A stretch of DNA of 64,000 bases. Source: CAVVZJ01 sp963752755. GTDB taxonomy: Bacteria; Planctomycetota; Planctomycetia; Isosphaerales; Isosphaeraceae. Made by a program: the position numbers and the translations under genes. The stretch is from the NCBI GenBank assembly GCA_963752755.1, contig CAVVZJ010000002.1:103715-167714 (forward strand). Reading direction: 5' to 3'. The first letter of the stretch is position 1. Each line of letters begins with the position of its first letter. The notes beneath the pieces are model-generated. The model saw nothing but the letters and a program-made list of their open reading frames with translations. It was not told the origin of the DNA and did no database searches. Below, one piece after another: positions 26,697 through 34,968 of this stretch.

Positions 26697-27513
26697 ATGA
26701 ACGACGTTCCGACGCTACGCCCGACTCCTCGGCTCCCTCGGCCGCTACACCCTGGCCCGCGAGATGGCCTTCCGCGGCAACTTCCTGGTGAAGGTGTCCG
26801 TCGAGGTCACTCTGGCTGGCGATCCTGCTCGCCTTCTACCGCACCGTCTTCGCCCGGACGACGTACGTCGCCGGCTGGTCCGAGGCGCAATACCTCTTCT
26901 TCGTCGGCTGCTTCTTCGCGCTGAACGGCCTGATCGAGACGCTCTTCCTCGAAAACTGCAACGAGTTCGCCGAGCTGGTCCGCACCGGCGACCTCGACTT
27001 CCTCCTGCTCAAGCCGATCGACGAGCAGTTCCTCATCACCTGCCGGCGGATCGACTGGGCCACCGCCCCGAACGTCCTGATGGGCGCCGGCGTGATGGTC
27101 CTCGCCCTGCTGCGGATGGGCTGGCCCTTCGACCCGGTCACGGGTGCGTCGGCTTCCTCGTCCTGTTCGCCTGCGGGACGGCGATCGCCTACAGCTTCAT
27201 GCTGGTCGCTGACCCCGTTCTCGGTCTGGATGGTCCGCAACCAGAGCCTGATGGAGATGTGGTGGCTCTTCTCCAGCCTCGCCCGCTACCCCAAGGAGAT
27301 CTTCGTCGGCACCTGGGCCGAGCCGATCGGCTGGTTCTTCACCTTCGTCCTGCCGATCCTGCTGGTCGTCAACGTCCCCGCCGCACGTGATGGTCCGGGT
27401 CCTCGAACCCGGCCTGATCGGCTTCACCCTCGTCGGCCACCGTCGCCGCCTTCTGGGCCAGCCGCCGGTTCTTCCGGAAGGCCCTGCGCTCCTACCGCAG
27501 CGCGAGCAGTTAG
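26697..27513 (+). pseudogene. ABC-2 type permease 2, broken by several indels
   Basis: This is the partner permease. The joined reading is RRYARLLGSLGRYTLAREMA, ILLAFYRTVFARTTYVAGWS, LVRTGDLDFLLLKPIDEQFL, FSVWMVRNQSLMEMWWLFSS, EPIGWFFTFVLPILLVVNVP, and a C-terminal RRFFRKALRSYRSASS. Breaks lie near 26712, 26812, 27147, 27210, 27386 and 27436. The LLLKPIDEQF loop mirrors LLQPIDMIG of permease 1. It was probably a heterodimeric exporter of a hydrophobic compound. Stop TAG 27511-27513, followed by a hairpin. Confidence 0.75.
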
Positions 27514-27552
27514 GCGGCTCGGCCTCGGGCCTGCGGTCGGTTCCCCGGCCGA

Positions 27553-27572
27553 GGGAGCGACGCGACGCTCCC
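27553..27572 (+). terminator. Hairpin after the ABC operon
   Basis: Arms GGGAGCG (27553-27559) and CGCTCCC (27566-27572) with a six-base loop, 40 bases after the permease stop. No U-tract, so only a weak intrinsic terminator call. Repeat copy B starts 20 bases further on. Confidence 0.35.
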
Positions 27573-27591
27573 CGTGCCAGCCTCTCGCTTG

Positions 27592-27867
27592 TGTGCTATA
27601 ATTAACGCGGACTCCTTGGCAATCCGGTTGCGATCACGATCCTCCGGTCACCGGTGCGTCTCGACGCCGCGGGGCGCCCCGGCGCCGAACGAACTTCAAA
27701 ATGGGCAATGTTGCCTTCCAACTTCCTGTCATCTCTCAGTTTATAAATTGCCATGCCCCAGAATCGGGAGCGTCCCCCCAGCGTTCTTCGGGCGCCCCGA
27801 CACCGTCCCCGGCACGTCGCCTCGGAGTTCCCGCGCCGTCCCGAGCCTTCGCGAACGGCACAATAAA
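27592..27867 (+). repeat. 277-bp intergenic repeat, copy B
   Basis: Copy of 12461-12738. Identical blocks include TGTGCTATAATT at the start, CTCCTTGGCAATCCGGTTG, and the core GGCGCCGAACGAACTTCAA (27681-27699); the end GCGAACGG...CAATAAA is also shared. The extended -10 box TGCTATAAT lies at 27594-27602. Between identical blocks the two copies differ by substitutions and small indels, as in an old or selected family. Like copy A, it sits between a plus-strand and a minus-strand gene. It covers most of the 27514-27892 spacer. Confidence 0.8.
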
Positions 27868-27892
27868 GCGTCTCGCGACTTCCGGCCGGCCG

Positions 27893-29155
27893 TCAGGACA
27901 GGGCGTACGGCTGTGCCAGGGCGAATTCCGGATGCCGCGCCAGGAAGCCGGCCACGCGGTCTTTCCGGTCAAACGCCTCCGGAAGGAAGGCGACCGCCCG
28001 TTCGATCCGCTCATCCGGCTCGGCGCAACTGAAGCGGAGGAACCCGTGCCCGGCCTCCCCGAAGCACTCGCCGCCGAGGCAGGCGACGCCGAATCGGTCG
28101 TCGGCCGCTTCGAGCAGGTAGAGGGCGAGACCATGGGAGGTCAGGCCAAGCCGGTTGCAGACGGCGCGGACGTCGGGGAAGACGTAGAACGTCCCCGCGG
28201 GCGGCAGCACCTTCAAGCCCTCGATCGCCGACAGGCCGGCCGTCAGGCGCTCGACCTTGCGGCGGAACCGATCCATGTAGTCGTCCCGCGTCGTCCGGTC
28301 CTGCTCCAGGGCCGCCAGGGCCCCGATCTGCACGAACGGCGGGCTGCATGACGCCGCCGTGTTGATCAGCTTGCCGATGGCCTGGACGACCTCCGGATGA
28401 GCCACCGCGAAGCCGATCCGCCAGCCGCTCATGCTGTACGACTTGCTGAACGTGTACGCCGCCACCGCGTGCTCCATCATCCCCGACCTGGCCAGGATCG
28501 ACTCGTGCCGCCCCTGCCAGACCATGTGGCAATACGGCTCGTCGCTGAAGACGACCAGGTCTGTCCCGCTCACGACGTCGGCGATCGCCTCCAGGTCCTC
28601 CCGCGTCGCGACGCCACCGGTCGGGTTGTGGGGCGAGTTGAGGAAGACGGCGCGGGGCTGGGGGTCGTTCTCCAGAAACCGCCTCACCGCCTCCGCCCTC
28701 GGTCGGAACCCGTCCCCGGCGCGGAGCGGTTCCAGCACGGCCCGGGCGCCGCGGCGGTCGAGGTTGGGGATGTACGTCGGAAACTGCGGGCTGAAGATCA
28801 GGACCCCGTCCCCCGGCTCCAGCAACGCCTCCGCGAAATACTGCTCGAACGGCTTCGCCCCCGAACCGACGACGACGTTCTCCGCCGTCGCTTCGATGCC
28901 GAACTCCTCCCGGACGAACCGCGCCGCCCCCTCGCGGAACTCGGGCAATCCGAGGCTGGGACCGTACCCCGTCCGGTTCTCCTCGATGGCCAGGATGCCC
29001 GCCGCCTTGGCGTGCGGCGGCGACGGGAAGGGGCTGTCGCCGATCTCCAGCTCGACAACGTCCTTGCCCGCCGCCTTGAGCTGTCGGGCGAGGGCGAGCA
29101 CGGTGAAGGCGGTCTCGGCTTTCAGGTTCCGGGCGAGGGCGCTGAGGCGGGGCAT
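27893..29155 (-). CDS. PLP-dependent aminotransferase, class I/II
   Basis: This 420-residue fold-type I aminotransferase resembles aspartate aminotransferase subgroup Ib and related enzymes. Seen: GYGPSLGLPEFREGAA (substrate-side loop), NSPHNPTG with Asn177, FSDEPY with Asp205 and Tyr208, TFSKSYSMSGWRIGF with the Schiff-base Lys238 and Arg that binds the PLP phosphate, and FLRFSCAEPDERI with the Arg that binds the substrate carboxylate. AAGAGA precedes the ATG. Specific substrate is not inferred. The frame is intact, in contrast to the ABC genes just upstream. Confidence 0.92.
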   Translation of the reverse strand: MPRLSALARNLKAETAFTVLALARQLKAAGKDVVELEIGDSPFPSPPHAKAAGILAIEENRTGYGPSLGLPEFREGAARFVREEFGIEATAENVVVGSGAKPFEQYFAEALLEPGDGVLIFSPQFPTYIPNLDRRGARAVLEPLRAGDGFRPRAEAVRRFLENDPQPRAVFLNSPHNPTGGVATREDLEAIADVVSGTDLVVFSDEPYCHMVWQGRHESILARSGMMEHAVAAYTFSKSYSMSGWRIGFAVAHPEVVQAIGKLINTAASCSPPFVQIGALAALEQDRTTRDDYMDRFRRKVERLTAGLSAIEGLKVLPPAGTFYVFPDVRAVCNRLGLTSHGLALYLLEAADDRFGVACLGGECFGEAGHGFLRFSCAEPDERIERAVAFLPEAFDRKDRVAGFLARHPEFALAQPYALS

Positions 29156-29194
29156 GGCGGAATCTCTTGGCTTCGAAAGGAACCGGTTGAGCCG

Positions 29195-29533
29195 CTAGCG
29201 GGAAAGGGCCACCGCCAGCGCGGCGGCTCCCAGAGCGATCAGGGTCAGAAGGATCGGCAGGTAGATCCGGGGCGAGATGTTTCGTGGATCGTTGTCCTCG
29301 GTCAACTTCAAGCCGAGCAAATCCCAGCGCGATTCGGTGGAGGTGTAGAGTGAGGACGGTAGCTCACCCCGAAGCGCGAACGAGGCCCCCACGATCATCC
29401 CGAGGATCATGAGCCCGGCAACCTTCGCATCAACCGTTCCCCGTACGAGTCCCACGATGAGTAGGGTGAGCAGAACCAGGGAGAGTCCGAGGGCCGCAAG
29501 GCGTTTGACGGGCCTGCCCCTGGACGTTGTCAT
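29195..29533 (-). CDS. Small membrane protein, unknown function
   Basis: 112 residues with three predicted membrane helices (LAALGLSLVLLTLLIVGLV, VAGLMILGMIVGASFAL, and the C-terminal IYLPILLTLIALGAAALAVAL) and a polar loop between the second and third. No family recognised. ATG 29533 is chosen because GGAGG lies close upstream; a longer frame starting 29623 exists but reads a non-hydrophobic, Gly/Arg-rich N-terminus. It lies 39 bases upstream of the aminotransferase start, so co-transcription is likely. Confidence 0.6.
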   Translation of the reverse strand: MTTSRGRPVKRLAALGLSLVLLTLLIVGLVRGTVDAKVAGLMILGMIVGASFALRGELPSSLYTSTESRWDLLGLKLTEDNDPRNISPRIYLPILLTLIALGAAALAVALSR

Positions 29534-29633
29534 GACGCCTCCCACTCCACCAAAAAATCGGGCCGGCTGCGACCCGGTTGTCCGGATCGGTCGCCGGCCC
29601 AGGATGCGGCCCCGGCTATCCACGCTCTGCCGG

Positions 29634-30377
29634 CTACTTCGACGCGATCACCTGCGCCAGCGGTCGGACGACCCGCGGGATGACCCGCTCGACCAGCAAC
29701 TCTTCTCCGACCTCCCGCTGTCGGCGGAACGAATCCACGAACGAGCGGTCGGTGGTGGTGCCCCAGTACTGGCGGACGGTGAAATAGACGCTGATCTGCT
29801 CCTCGGGGAACTCGCCGGTCCGGATCTGGTAGGCATTGGTCCGGGTCTCGATCGAAAGCCGGCACTGGAGCCGGCAGGCCGGGTCGAGCGCCAGCGTGAT
29901 CGAGGGCTCGTAGTTGATGACCTGCGTATCCGGAGTCTCCAGCAACGTCTCCATCCCCGGCCCGACGCCCAGCGCCTCGGCGACGACCTCGTCATGGTTG
30001 CCGTTGTAGGTGAAGTCGAAGCCGAACATCACGTCGAGCGCCTCGCAGTCGAGGACGCTGATCGTCAGCAGGTGCGGGGCCAGGTCGAGGACCATCTCGT
30101 GCTGCCGGTACGCCTCCTCGAGTGTCTCCGGGTTGACGTGCCCGGAGCAGAGCCGGCGGGGCTCGATGGCCAGCCAGCGGTAGCTGACCTGCTCCTTGTC
30201 ACCTTCGAGCACCAGGTCGCCGCTCTCGCGGGTGTAGAAGTTGGTCAGCTCGGGAAACGCCTTCTTCATCTGCTCGAAGTAGTGCAGGACCGTGTCGCGC
30301 GAGGACGGGAGCTCCATCTCGGTGTTCAGGTTCATATTGACGTAGAAGTCGTCGGCGTCGGTGAAATAACGATTCAT
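29634..30377 (-). CDS. Conserved hypothetical protein, 247 residues
   Basis: A soluble protein with no signal peptide or helix. It opens MNRYFTDADDFYVNMNLNTEMELP, has aromatic-rich stretches (VMFGFDFTYNGNHDEVVAEAL; ISVYFTVRQYWGT) and ends VVRPLAQVIASK. The mixed alpha/beta sequence, with no gap or low complexity, argues for a real gene. I associate it with planctomycete hypothetical proteins but cannot name a domain. Same strand as the two genes downstream; the gap of 100 bases suggests a possible shared transcript. Confidence 0.75.
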   Translation of the reverse strand: MNRYFTDADDFYVNMNLNTEMELPSSRDTVLHYFEQMKKAFPELTNFYTRESGDLVLEGDKEQVSYRWLAIEPRRLCSGHVNPETLEEAYRQHEMVLDLAPHLLTISVLDCEALDVMFGFDFTYNGNHDEVVAEALGVGPGMETLLETPDTQVINYEPSITLALDPACRLQCRLSIETRTNAYQIRTGEFPEEQISVYFTVRQYWGTTTDRSFVDSFRRQREVGEELLVERVIPRVVRPLAQVIASK

Positions 30378-30762
30378 CCTGGGAGTCCTGCTGGCTGGCC
30401 CTCCCCGATCAGTCCCGCGGCGGAGGGGCGAACCGAACGGCCTGCCCGATGCGGGCGGGTGAAGGGCATTTCAACCGCTACTGCGGTGGATCAATCCGTT
30501 ATGATACCACAGACGGCCCAGGGGCGATACGCGGAGCCCATTACTGACGATTTGAGGAATCATGCCCCCACGCCTGGAATCAGGCCTCGGCATCAAATCT
30601 GCTTCATAAAGAATAGGAGCCACCTTCATCAAGGTCATCAGGATGGGGAGCGACGAACCAGGCTTCCAGCATTGCTCGCGCCAAGTTCTTGAGCCAGGCA
30701 GCTCGTCGTAAATTTAGTCCATTGCTCGATTTGCAGTCGCTCAATCCAGGGCCTCAGACGCC
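30378..30762. other. Divergent intergenic region
   Basis: 385 bases between two divergent genes, so it should hold both promoters. It is AT-richer than the rest (30480-30740). Stretches such as TTATGATACC near 30500 could serve as -10 boxes, but no clear -35 was found. No small ORF with protein-like sequence was seen. Confidence 0.5.
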
Positions 30763-31488
30763 GTGAAAATCTTTCTCCTGAAACTCGACCAGCGTCGGCA
30801 CGTGTTCTATTCGGAAGGTCCCGAAACCATCGACAGCGAAGAATGCGCGGACCATGGAGTTGAAGAAAGCGGGGAGATTCGTGCTTGGCTGGTAAAAAAG
30901 ACCCGATACTGGAGAAAAACTGGTCCGAACATAGATGGGGGATCTAGGGGATTTCTCAGGCGGCTCTGGCACTGGCTCCAGCGGTTCATTGGACCGGACG
31001 AACCCCTCTTACGGGGCTTGCGAAAGGCAAGATCGATTTCCCTTCACCATCCGGTGTCGATGAGTGAGGAACGGTCCCGGGCGGCCTGGTTTGACTACCT
31101 GGCCGGACGGCGGCGGAATCACCTGTTATGGCTCGTGGTCAATCTGATCATCTGCCCCCTCTCGGTCTTGCTGGCACCGATCCCGGGGCCGAATCTTGTT
31201 GGATACTGGTTTGTGTATCGGGCGGCCTGTCACGCCCTGGCGTTGATCGGCGTGCAGAGAGCCTGCGATCGGAGGGTGGAGACGTCGTTGATCCCGACCG
31301 GCGTGCTGGACGCGCCGATGGGCCGGGCGGATGCCAGTGAGGTCGCGGCACTGGCTTCCCATTGCGGCCTGAGTGGTCTGGATGTTTTCCTGGTACGCAT
31401 CGGCGCGGGTCGCGAGGTGGCTGACAAGCCCGCGACCAGACCGGCTCCGGACCCGGAGGAGGCCCCGGTTGGACACCGGGGCAATTGA
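30763..31488 (+). CDS. Mitochondrial K+/H+ exchange-related family protein
   Basis: 241 residues starting at GTG 30763 (KIFLLKLDQRRHVFYSEGPE). The opening aligns in style with proteins annotated as mitochondrial K+-H+ exchange-related (Mit_KHE1), followed by a basic amphipathic region and two hydrophobic helices (HLLWLVVNLIICPLSVLLAP and the following YWFVYRAACHALALIG). In yeast the family supports K+/H+ homeostasis of mitochondria; the bacterial role is not known. Four bases separate it from the EEP hydrolase gene. Family assignment is from memory of the pattern and not certain. Confidence 0.65.
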   Translation: MKIFLLKLDQRRHVFYSEGPETIDSEECADHGVEESGEIRAWLVKKTRYWRKTGPNIDGGSRGFLRRLWHWLQRFIGPDEPLLRGLRKARSISLHHPVSMSEERSRAAWFDYLAGRRRNHLLWLVVNLIICPLSVLLAPIPGPNLVGYWFVYRAACHALALIGVQRACDRRVETSLIPTGVLDAPMGRADASEVAALASHCGLSGLDVFLVRIGAGREVADKPATRPAPDPEEAPVGHRGN

Positions 31489-31492
31489 GAGG

Positions 31493-32221
31493 ATGCGACT
31501 GCTCAGCTACAACATCCACAAAGGCATCGGCGGCCGCGACCGCCGCTACGACATCGCTCGGATCATCGAGGTTATCGAGTCGGAGAATCCGGACCTGATC
31601 TGCCTCCAAGAGGTCGATCGGAACGTCCGGCGCTCCAGCTTCCACGACCAGCCCGGCGACCTCGCCTCGGCCTTTCGCTTTCAGGCGAACCTCTACCAGT
31701 TGAACGTCAAGCTCAAGGCGGGTGGCTACGGCAACCTCGTGCTCTCGCGCTGGCCCTTTCGCGACAAGCACCAGATCTCACTCCGACTCGGTCGTCGCAA
31801 ACCCCGAGGCGCCCAGATGATCCTGGTGGACACGCCCGAGGGGCCATTGCACCTGGTCAACTGGCACCTCGGCCTGGCCGAGCGCGAACGTCAGTGGCAG
31901 GTCCGCCATGTTCTGGAACATGACCTTTTCCGCCGCTCCTCGAACCACCCGACAATCATCGCTGGCGACTTCAACGACTGGCGTAACCAGCTTGCTCGGG
32001 CCGTCTTCTCGCACCACGAGTTCGAGCAGGCGACGGCCCCGCCCTCGCGCTATCGCTCGTTTCCGGCGTACATGCCGGTCGCCTCGCTGGACAAGGCGTT
32101 CGTCCGCGGCGAGCTTCTGGTCAAGCACGTCCGCGTCGTCAAGAACCGAGTCGCCCACGTCGCCTCCGACCACCTCCCCTTGGTCGTCGATTTCCATATC
32201 AACGGCCACGCGAAGTCCTAG
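31493..32221 (+). CDS. Endonuclease/exonuclease/phosphatase (EEP) family hydrolase
   Basis: 242 residues of the DNase I-like superfamily: metal-dependent cleavage of phosphodiesters in nucleic acids, inositol phosphates or sphingolipids. Seen: LLSYNIHKGIGG (Asn7), ICLQEVDR (Glu40), LVNWHLGLAERERQWQ, AGDFNDW (Asp and Asn of the metal site), and HVASDHLPLVVDF at the end with the general-base His. No signal peptide. The start at 31493 has GAGAGG directly upstream, four bases after the previous stop, so the two genes are one unit. The bacterial members near this branch are poorly defined, so the substrate is open. Confidence 0.9.
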   Translation: MRLLSYNIHKGIGGRDRRYDIARIIEVIESENPDLICLQEVDRNVRRSSFHDQPGDLASAFRFQANLYQLNVKLKAGGYGNLVLSRWPFRDKHQISLRLGRRKPRGAQMILVDTPEGPLHLVNWHLGLAERERQWQVRHVLEHDLFRRSSNHPTIIAGDFNDWRNQLARAVFSHHEFEQATAPPSRYRSFPAYMPVASLDKAFVRGELLVKHVRVVKNRVAHVASDHLPLVVDFHINGHAKS

Positions 32222-32568
32222 GAATTGGGCCTTACACCTCCGCGCCTCCTGCAACCGGACCGCCGCGGATTGAGTCGCCGGCTGGTGCGGAACGCCTGGT
32301 AGACACTGTGTTTCGGGGCCATGGTGACTGGGGCTCGCCTCGTGAGAGCAGCGACGAGGAACGGGATATCGGGTGCCTTGACCTTCCGCACCAGCGCCAG
32401 GCCAGCCGATCGGCCACTCACCGTCGAAGCCAATTGCCGCTTGACTGTCGAGATTCTCAGCCGAGAAAAACAGACCTCCATCGTTTCGCCATCGAGAGAA
32501 TCTCGACATCCAAGCGGCAATCGCGCAAACCCTCTGTCTTCCGATGCGCCTCGTTCTCCGTCGGGGCG
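32222..32568. other. Intergenic region with a large inverted repeat
   Basis: 347 bases without a credible gene. They hold a near-perfect 26-base inverted repeat (arms 32433-32458 and 32496-32521, two mismatches, 37-base loop), listed below. The two flanking genes converge here, so the structure could end both transcripts. Confidence 0.6.
32433..32521. repeat. 26-bp inverted repeat between convergent genes
   Basis: Arm 1 starts ATTGCCGCTTG and ends GAGATTCTC; arm 2 starts GAGAATCTC and ends CAAGCGGCAAT. Only the bases after the CTTG/CAAG step differ (two mismatches). The loop is 37 bases. Could be a terminator, a MITE remnant, or a recombination scar. Confidence 0.8.
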
Positions 32569-32946
32569 TCAGTCGTCGTCCATCTCCATGTCATATTCAC
32601 GGACGGTGACGTAGACTTCCTGGCACGCCTCGGCGATCCGATCTCCGAGCCCCTGGTGCTTGGCTTCGAGCTGGCTGGAGTACATCGCCAGCACCTTGCA
32701 GAGAAACGCGGCGTGGCCGGAGTCGGCCTCGGTGGCGAGTTGCTGGAGGCTGTCCTCAATTTGATCGGCGAGGTAGAGGAGGAACTGGGCCTGTCCCTTG
32801 ACCTCGGAGAGCGCGCGTGCCAACTCGGGCGAGCTGAGGCGAGGCGACTCGTGGGTGGCCGGACGGTCGTGGCCGGATGGCGTCGAGGCGCGACCGAGAA
32901 CGGCCTGGCCACCACCGGCGAAGCCGCGAGATTCGTGGGGGCTCAT
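32569..32946 (-). CDS. Small helical protein, paralogue of the upstream gene
   Basis: 125 residues, all-helical in character. After a Ser/Gly/Pro-rich start (SPHESRGFAGGG), the domain reads ELARALSEVKGQAQFLLYLA, then TEADSGHAAFLCKVLAMYSS, then KHQGLGDRIAEACQEV, ending EYDMEMDDD, a very acidic tail. It resembles the gene upstream in length and in aligned positions (QF..YL, D.G...FL). No named family. The start overlaps the upstream stop by four bases (ATGA), so the two are translated together and may form a complex. Confidence 0.65.
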   Translation of the reverse strand: MSPHESRGFAGGGQAVLGRASTPSGHDRPATHESPRLSSPELARALSEVKGQAQFLLYLADQIEDSLQQLATEADSGHAAFLCKVLAMYSSQLEAKHQGLGDRIAEACQEVYVTVREYDMEMDDD

Positions 32947-33275
32947 GCGGCATCTCCGTTGCGGAGAGCGACGGTGGCCGGGCTGGCGTCGGGCGAGGCG
33001 ACGGCCGACTCGAGCGTGCTGCAAAGATCGCCCATGAGCCGCATGTTCTCGCACTCGACGGCGAGGTTCTGAGCGTGCATCTCGACGAGCTGGCGGAGGA
33101 AGATCCGGGTGCCAGCGTCTTCCTCGGACTGGAGCCGATCCACGTCGGCGACGGCGGCGCGGACCAGGTAGTCCATGAACTGGAGTTTGCCCCGGATCGA
33201 GGTGCAGAGCTTGTCGAGCTGCTGGCGGTCGGATCGAGACGTGTTCGCGTGTGGTGCGGCGGAGAGTTGTGACAT
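32943..33275 (-). CDS. Small helical protein, first of an overlapping pair
   Basis: 110 residues, helical, without signal peptide. DRQQLDKLCTSIRGKLQFMDYL, then EEDAGTRIFLRQLVEMHAQN, then ENMRLMGDLCSTLES. It aligns by eye with the downstream protein over about 70 residues, so the pair probably arose by duplication. Function unknown. The pair is isolated between convergent and divergent neighbours. Confidence 0.65.
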   Translation of the reverse strand: MSQLSAAPHANTSRSDRQQLDKLCTSIRGKLQFMDYLVRAAVADVDRLQSEEDAGTRIFLRQLVEMHAQNLAVECENMRLMGDLCSTLESAVASPDASPATVALRNGDAA

Positions 33276-33872
33276 CCCTATCTCCCCGACCCTCCGGGCC
33301 GGTCAGCGTGGTGATTCCTTCATCGCATCGCAGGGTCCAGCCTGCGAGCCGCCCTCAGGTGAACAACCGTGGAATTCTGCGAGGTCAGCCGAGGCGAGGA
33401 TGAGCCTCTGGTCTGCCGGGGTCGGACACCCTGGGGACGTCCAGAGTGCCGGCAGATTACCGTCCGACTTGCGGGGGAGCAAGCGGGAAACGGCCCGATC
33501 CGGCTGGCACGTCACCCAAGGCGTCACCGGGTTTCAGGTTCGGGAATCCGTCGGCCGCCCGTTTTTTCGCGGCGGCCTCGCATTCACCGAGATCGACCGT
33601 AGCCCATTGACTTTTCCCCGCCGAGGCTCGACCATCGGCCAACACCCCAGGTCGATCGCTGGTCGGAGGTCTCTCGGCTGGACCCTCACCCCAACCCTCT
33701 CCCGGCGGGAGAGGGGGTCAGGAAATCAACTTCTTCCCGCTGGGAGAAGGTGGCCGCGCCGCGGACAGGTGAGGGTCGTATCGCTGGTTCACCGCCCCGG
33801 CCGTCGTCCTGCCAACGACCCTTGTCGCGTGGCGTCCTGCCCGCGGCAATGACCTCCAGGGAGACGCGCACC
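33276..33872. other. Intergenic region with a dispersed repeat
   Basis: 597 bases. Reading frames present are Arg/Pro/Gly-rich with no family character. The second half holds a repeat with inverted ends (33681-33777). AGGGAG at 33858-33863 is the ribosome site of the ThuA gene. A promoter for it should lie between the repeat and 33850, but none is clear. Confidence 0.5.
33681..33777. repeat. Short dispersed repeat with inverted ends
   Basis: Ends GACCCTCACC (33681-33690) and GGTGAGGGTC (33768-33777). Inside are two further hairpins, CTCTCCCGGCGGGAGAG and CTTCTTCCCGCTGGGAGAAG. This CCCTCACCCCAACCCTCTCCC style is a frequent intergenic repeat in GC-rich bacteria; only one copy is in the window. 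Confidence 0.6.
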
Positions 33873-34760
33873 ATGTCGCTGAACCGCCGTCAGATGCTGC
33901 TCGCCACGGGCGCCGCCTTGCTCGGACCGGCCGTCGCGAACCAACTCCGGGCCGAGGGCCCGACGAAGAAGGTTCTCTTTTTCACGAAGAGTTCCGGCTT
34001 CCAGCATCCGGCCATCGCCCGCGACGGCGATCAACTCGGTCACGCCGAGAAGCTCCTTCAAGACCTCGGCCGCCAGCACGGCTTCGAGGTCACCTGCTCC
34101 AAGGACGGCCGCCTGTTCGACCCCGACAAGATCGGCCAGTGGGATGCCTTTGTCTTCTACACAACCGGCGACCTGACTACCCCTGGCACCGACAAGCAGC
34201 CGCCGATCTCTGCGGACGGCCTCAAAGCCTTTTTCGACCGTATCCGCTCCGGCAAGGCCGGCTTCGTCGGCGTCCATAGCGCCACCGATACCTTCGGCAA
34301 GCACCGAAAGGCCCCCGGCGAGGAATGCGACGATCCTTACATCCAGATGATCGGCGGCCACTTCAACGGCCACGGTCTTCAGCAGGAGGCCGAGTTGACC
34401 GTCACCGACCCGCACTTCCCCGGCGCTGGCGAGTTCCCGAAGACGTTCAAGATCAAGGACGAGTGGTACTCCCAGAAGTGCCAGACGGACGACCTCCACG
34501 TCATCATCAAGCACAACACCCAGGGCATGCAAGGCGCTGACTACCAACGTCCCGATTTCCCCCAGACCTGGGCCAAGAAGTACAGCGACGGCCGCGTCTT
34601 CTACACCTCCATGGGACACCGGGAGGACGTTTGGACCAACCCGTTGTACCAGGGTCTCGTTCTCGGCGGCCTCGCCTGGGCCAGCGGCAAGGTGGAAGCC
34701 GACATCACGCCGAACGCCAGCCGTGTCACGCCGCACTTCCAGAGCCTCGAAAAAGGCTGA
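33873..34760 (+). CDS. ThuA domain protein, exported
   Basis: 295 residues. Starts MSLNRRQMLLATGAALLGP, a signal peptide with RR that fits Tat export. The ThuA domain follows: VLFFTKSSGFQHPAIARDGD, WDAFVFYTTGDL, GFVGVHSATDTF, MIGGHFNGHG, VFYTSMGHREDVWTNPLY. ThuA folds are glutamine-amidotransferase-like; they are linked to trehalose/sugar utilisation in rhizobia and abundant in planctomycetes. No catalytic role proven. AGGGAG lies nine bases upstream of the ATG. Confidence 0.88.
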   Translation: MSLNRRQMLLATGAALLGPAVANQLRAEGPTKKVLFFTKSSGFQHPAIARDGDQLGHAEKLLQDLGRQHGFEVTCSKDGRLFDPDKIGQWDAFVFYTTGDLTTPGTDKQPPISADGLKAFFDRIRSGKAGFVGVHSATDTFGKHRKAPGEECDDPYIQMIGGHFNGHGLQQEAELTVTDPHFPGAGEFPKTFKIKDEWYSQKCQTDDLHVIIKHNTQGMQGADYQRPDFPQTWAKKYSDGRVFYTSMGHREDVWTNPLYQGLVLGGLAWASGKVEADITPNASRVTPHFQSLEKG

Positions 34761-34968
34761 TCCTTCGGTTTCGTCCTGGCTCGAGGGCCGCGGGTAGGCT
34801 ACCCGCGGCCTCGGTATCGCGACTCCTGGATGAAGGCGCCTTGACCACGCCCTCGTCCGCGGCCATTTCGATGAGTCCGCGGTGCTCCCCCGGCCTTCGA
34901 AAACCTACCGAGAGCGCGAGCGGCGGTTCGTGGTCATCTTGAAGCTCGCTCCTTGGGAGCCTGAATGA

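Noticed and set aside
24745..27513. Programmed ribosomal frameshifting in the ABC genes
   Set aside because: Breaks are too many, in both directions, and not at slippery heptamers; no such mechanism fits.
33681..33777. CRISPR-like repeat
   Set aside because: Only one unit with inverted ends; no direct repeats with regular spacers were found anywhere in the window.
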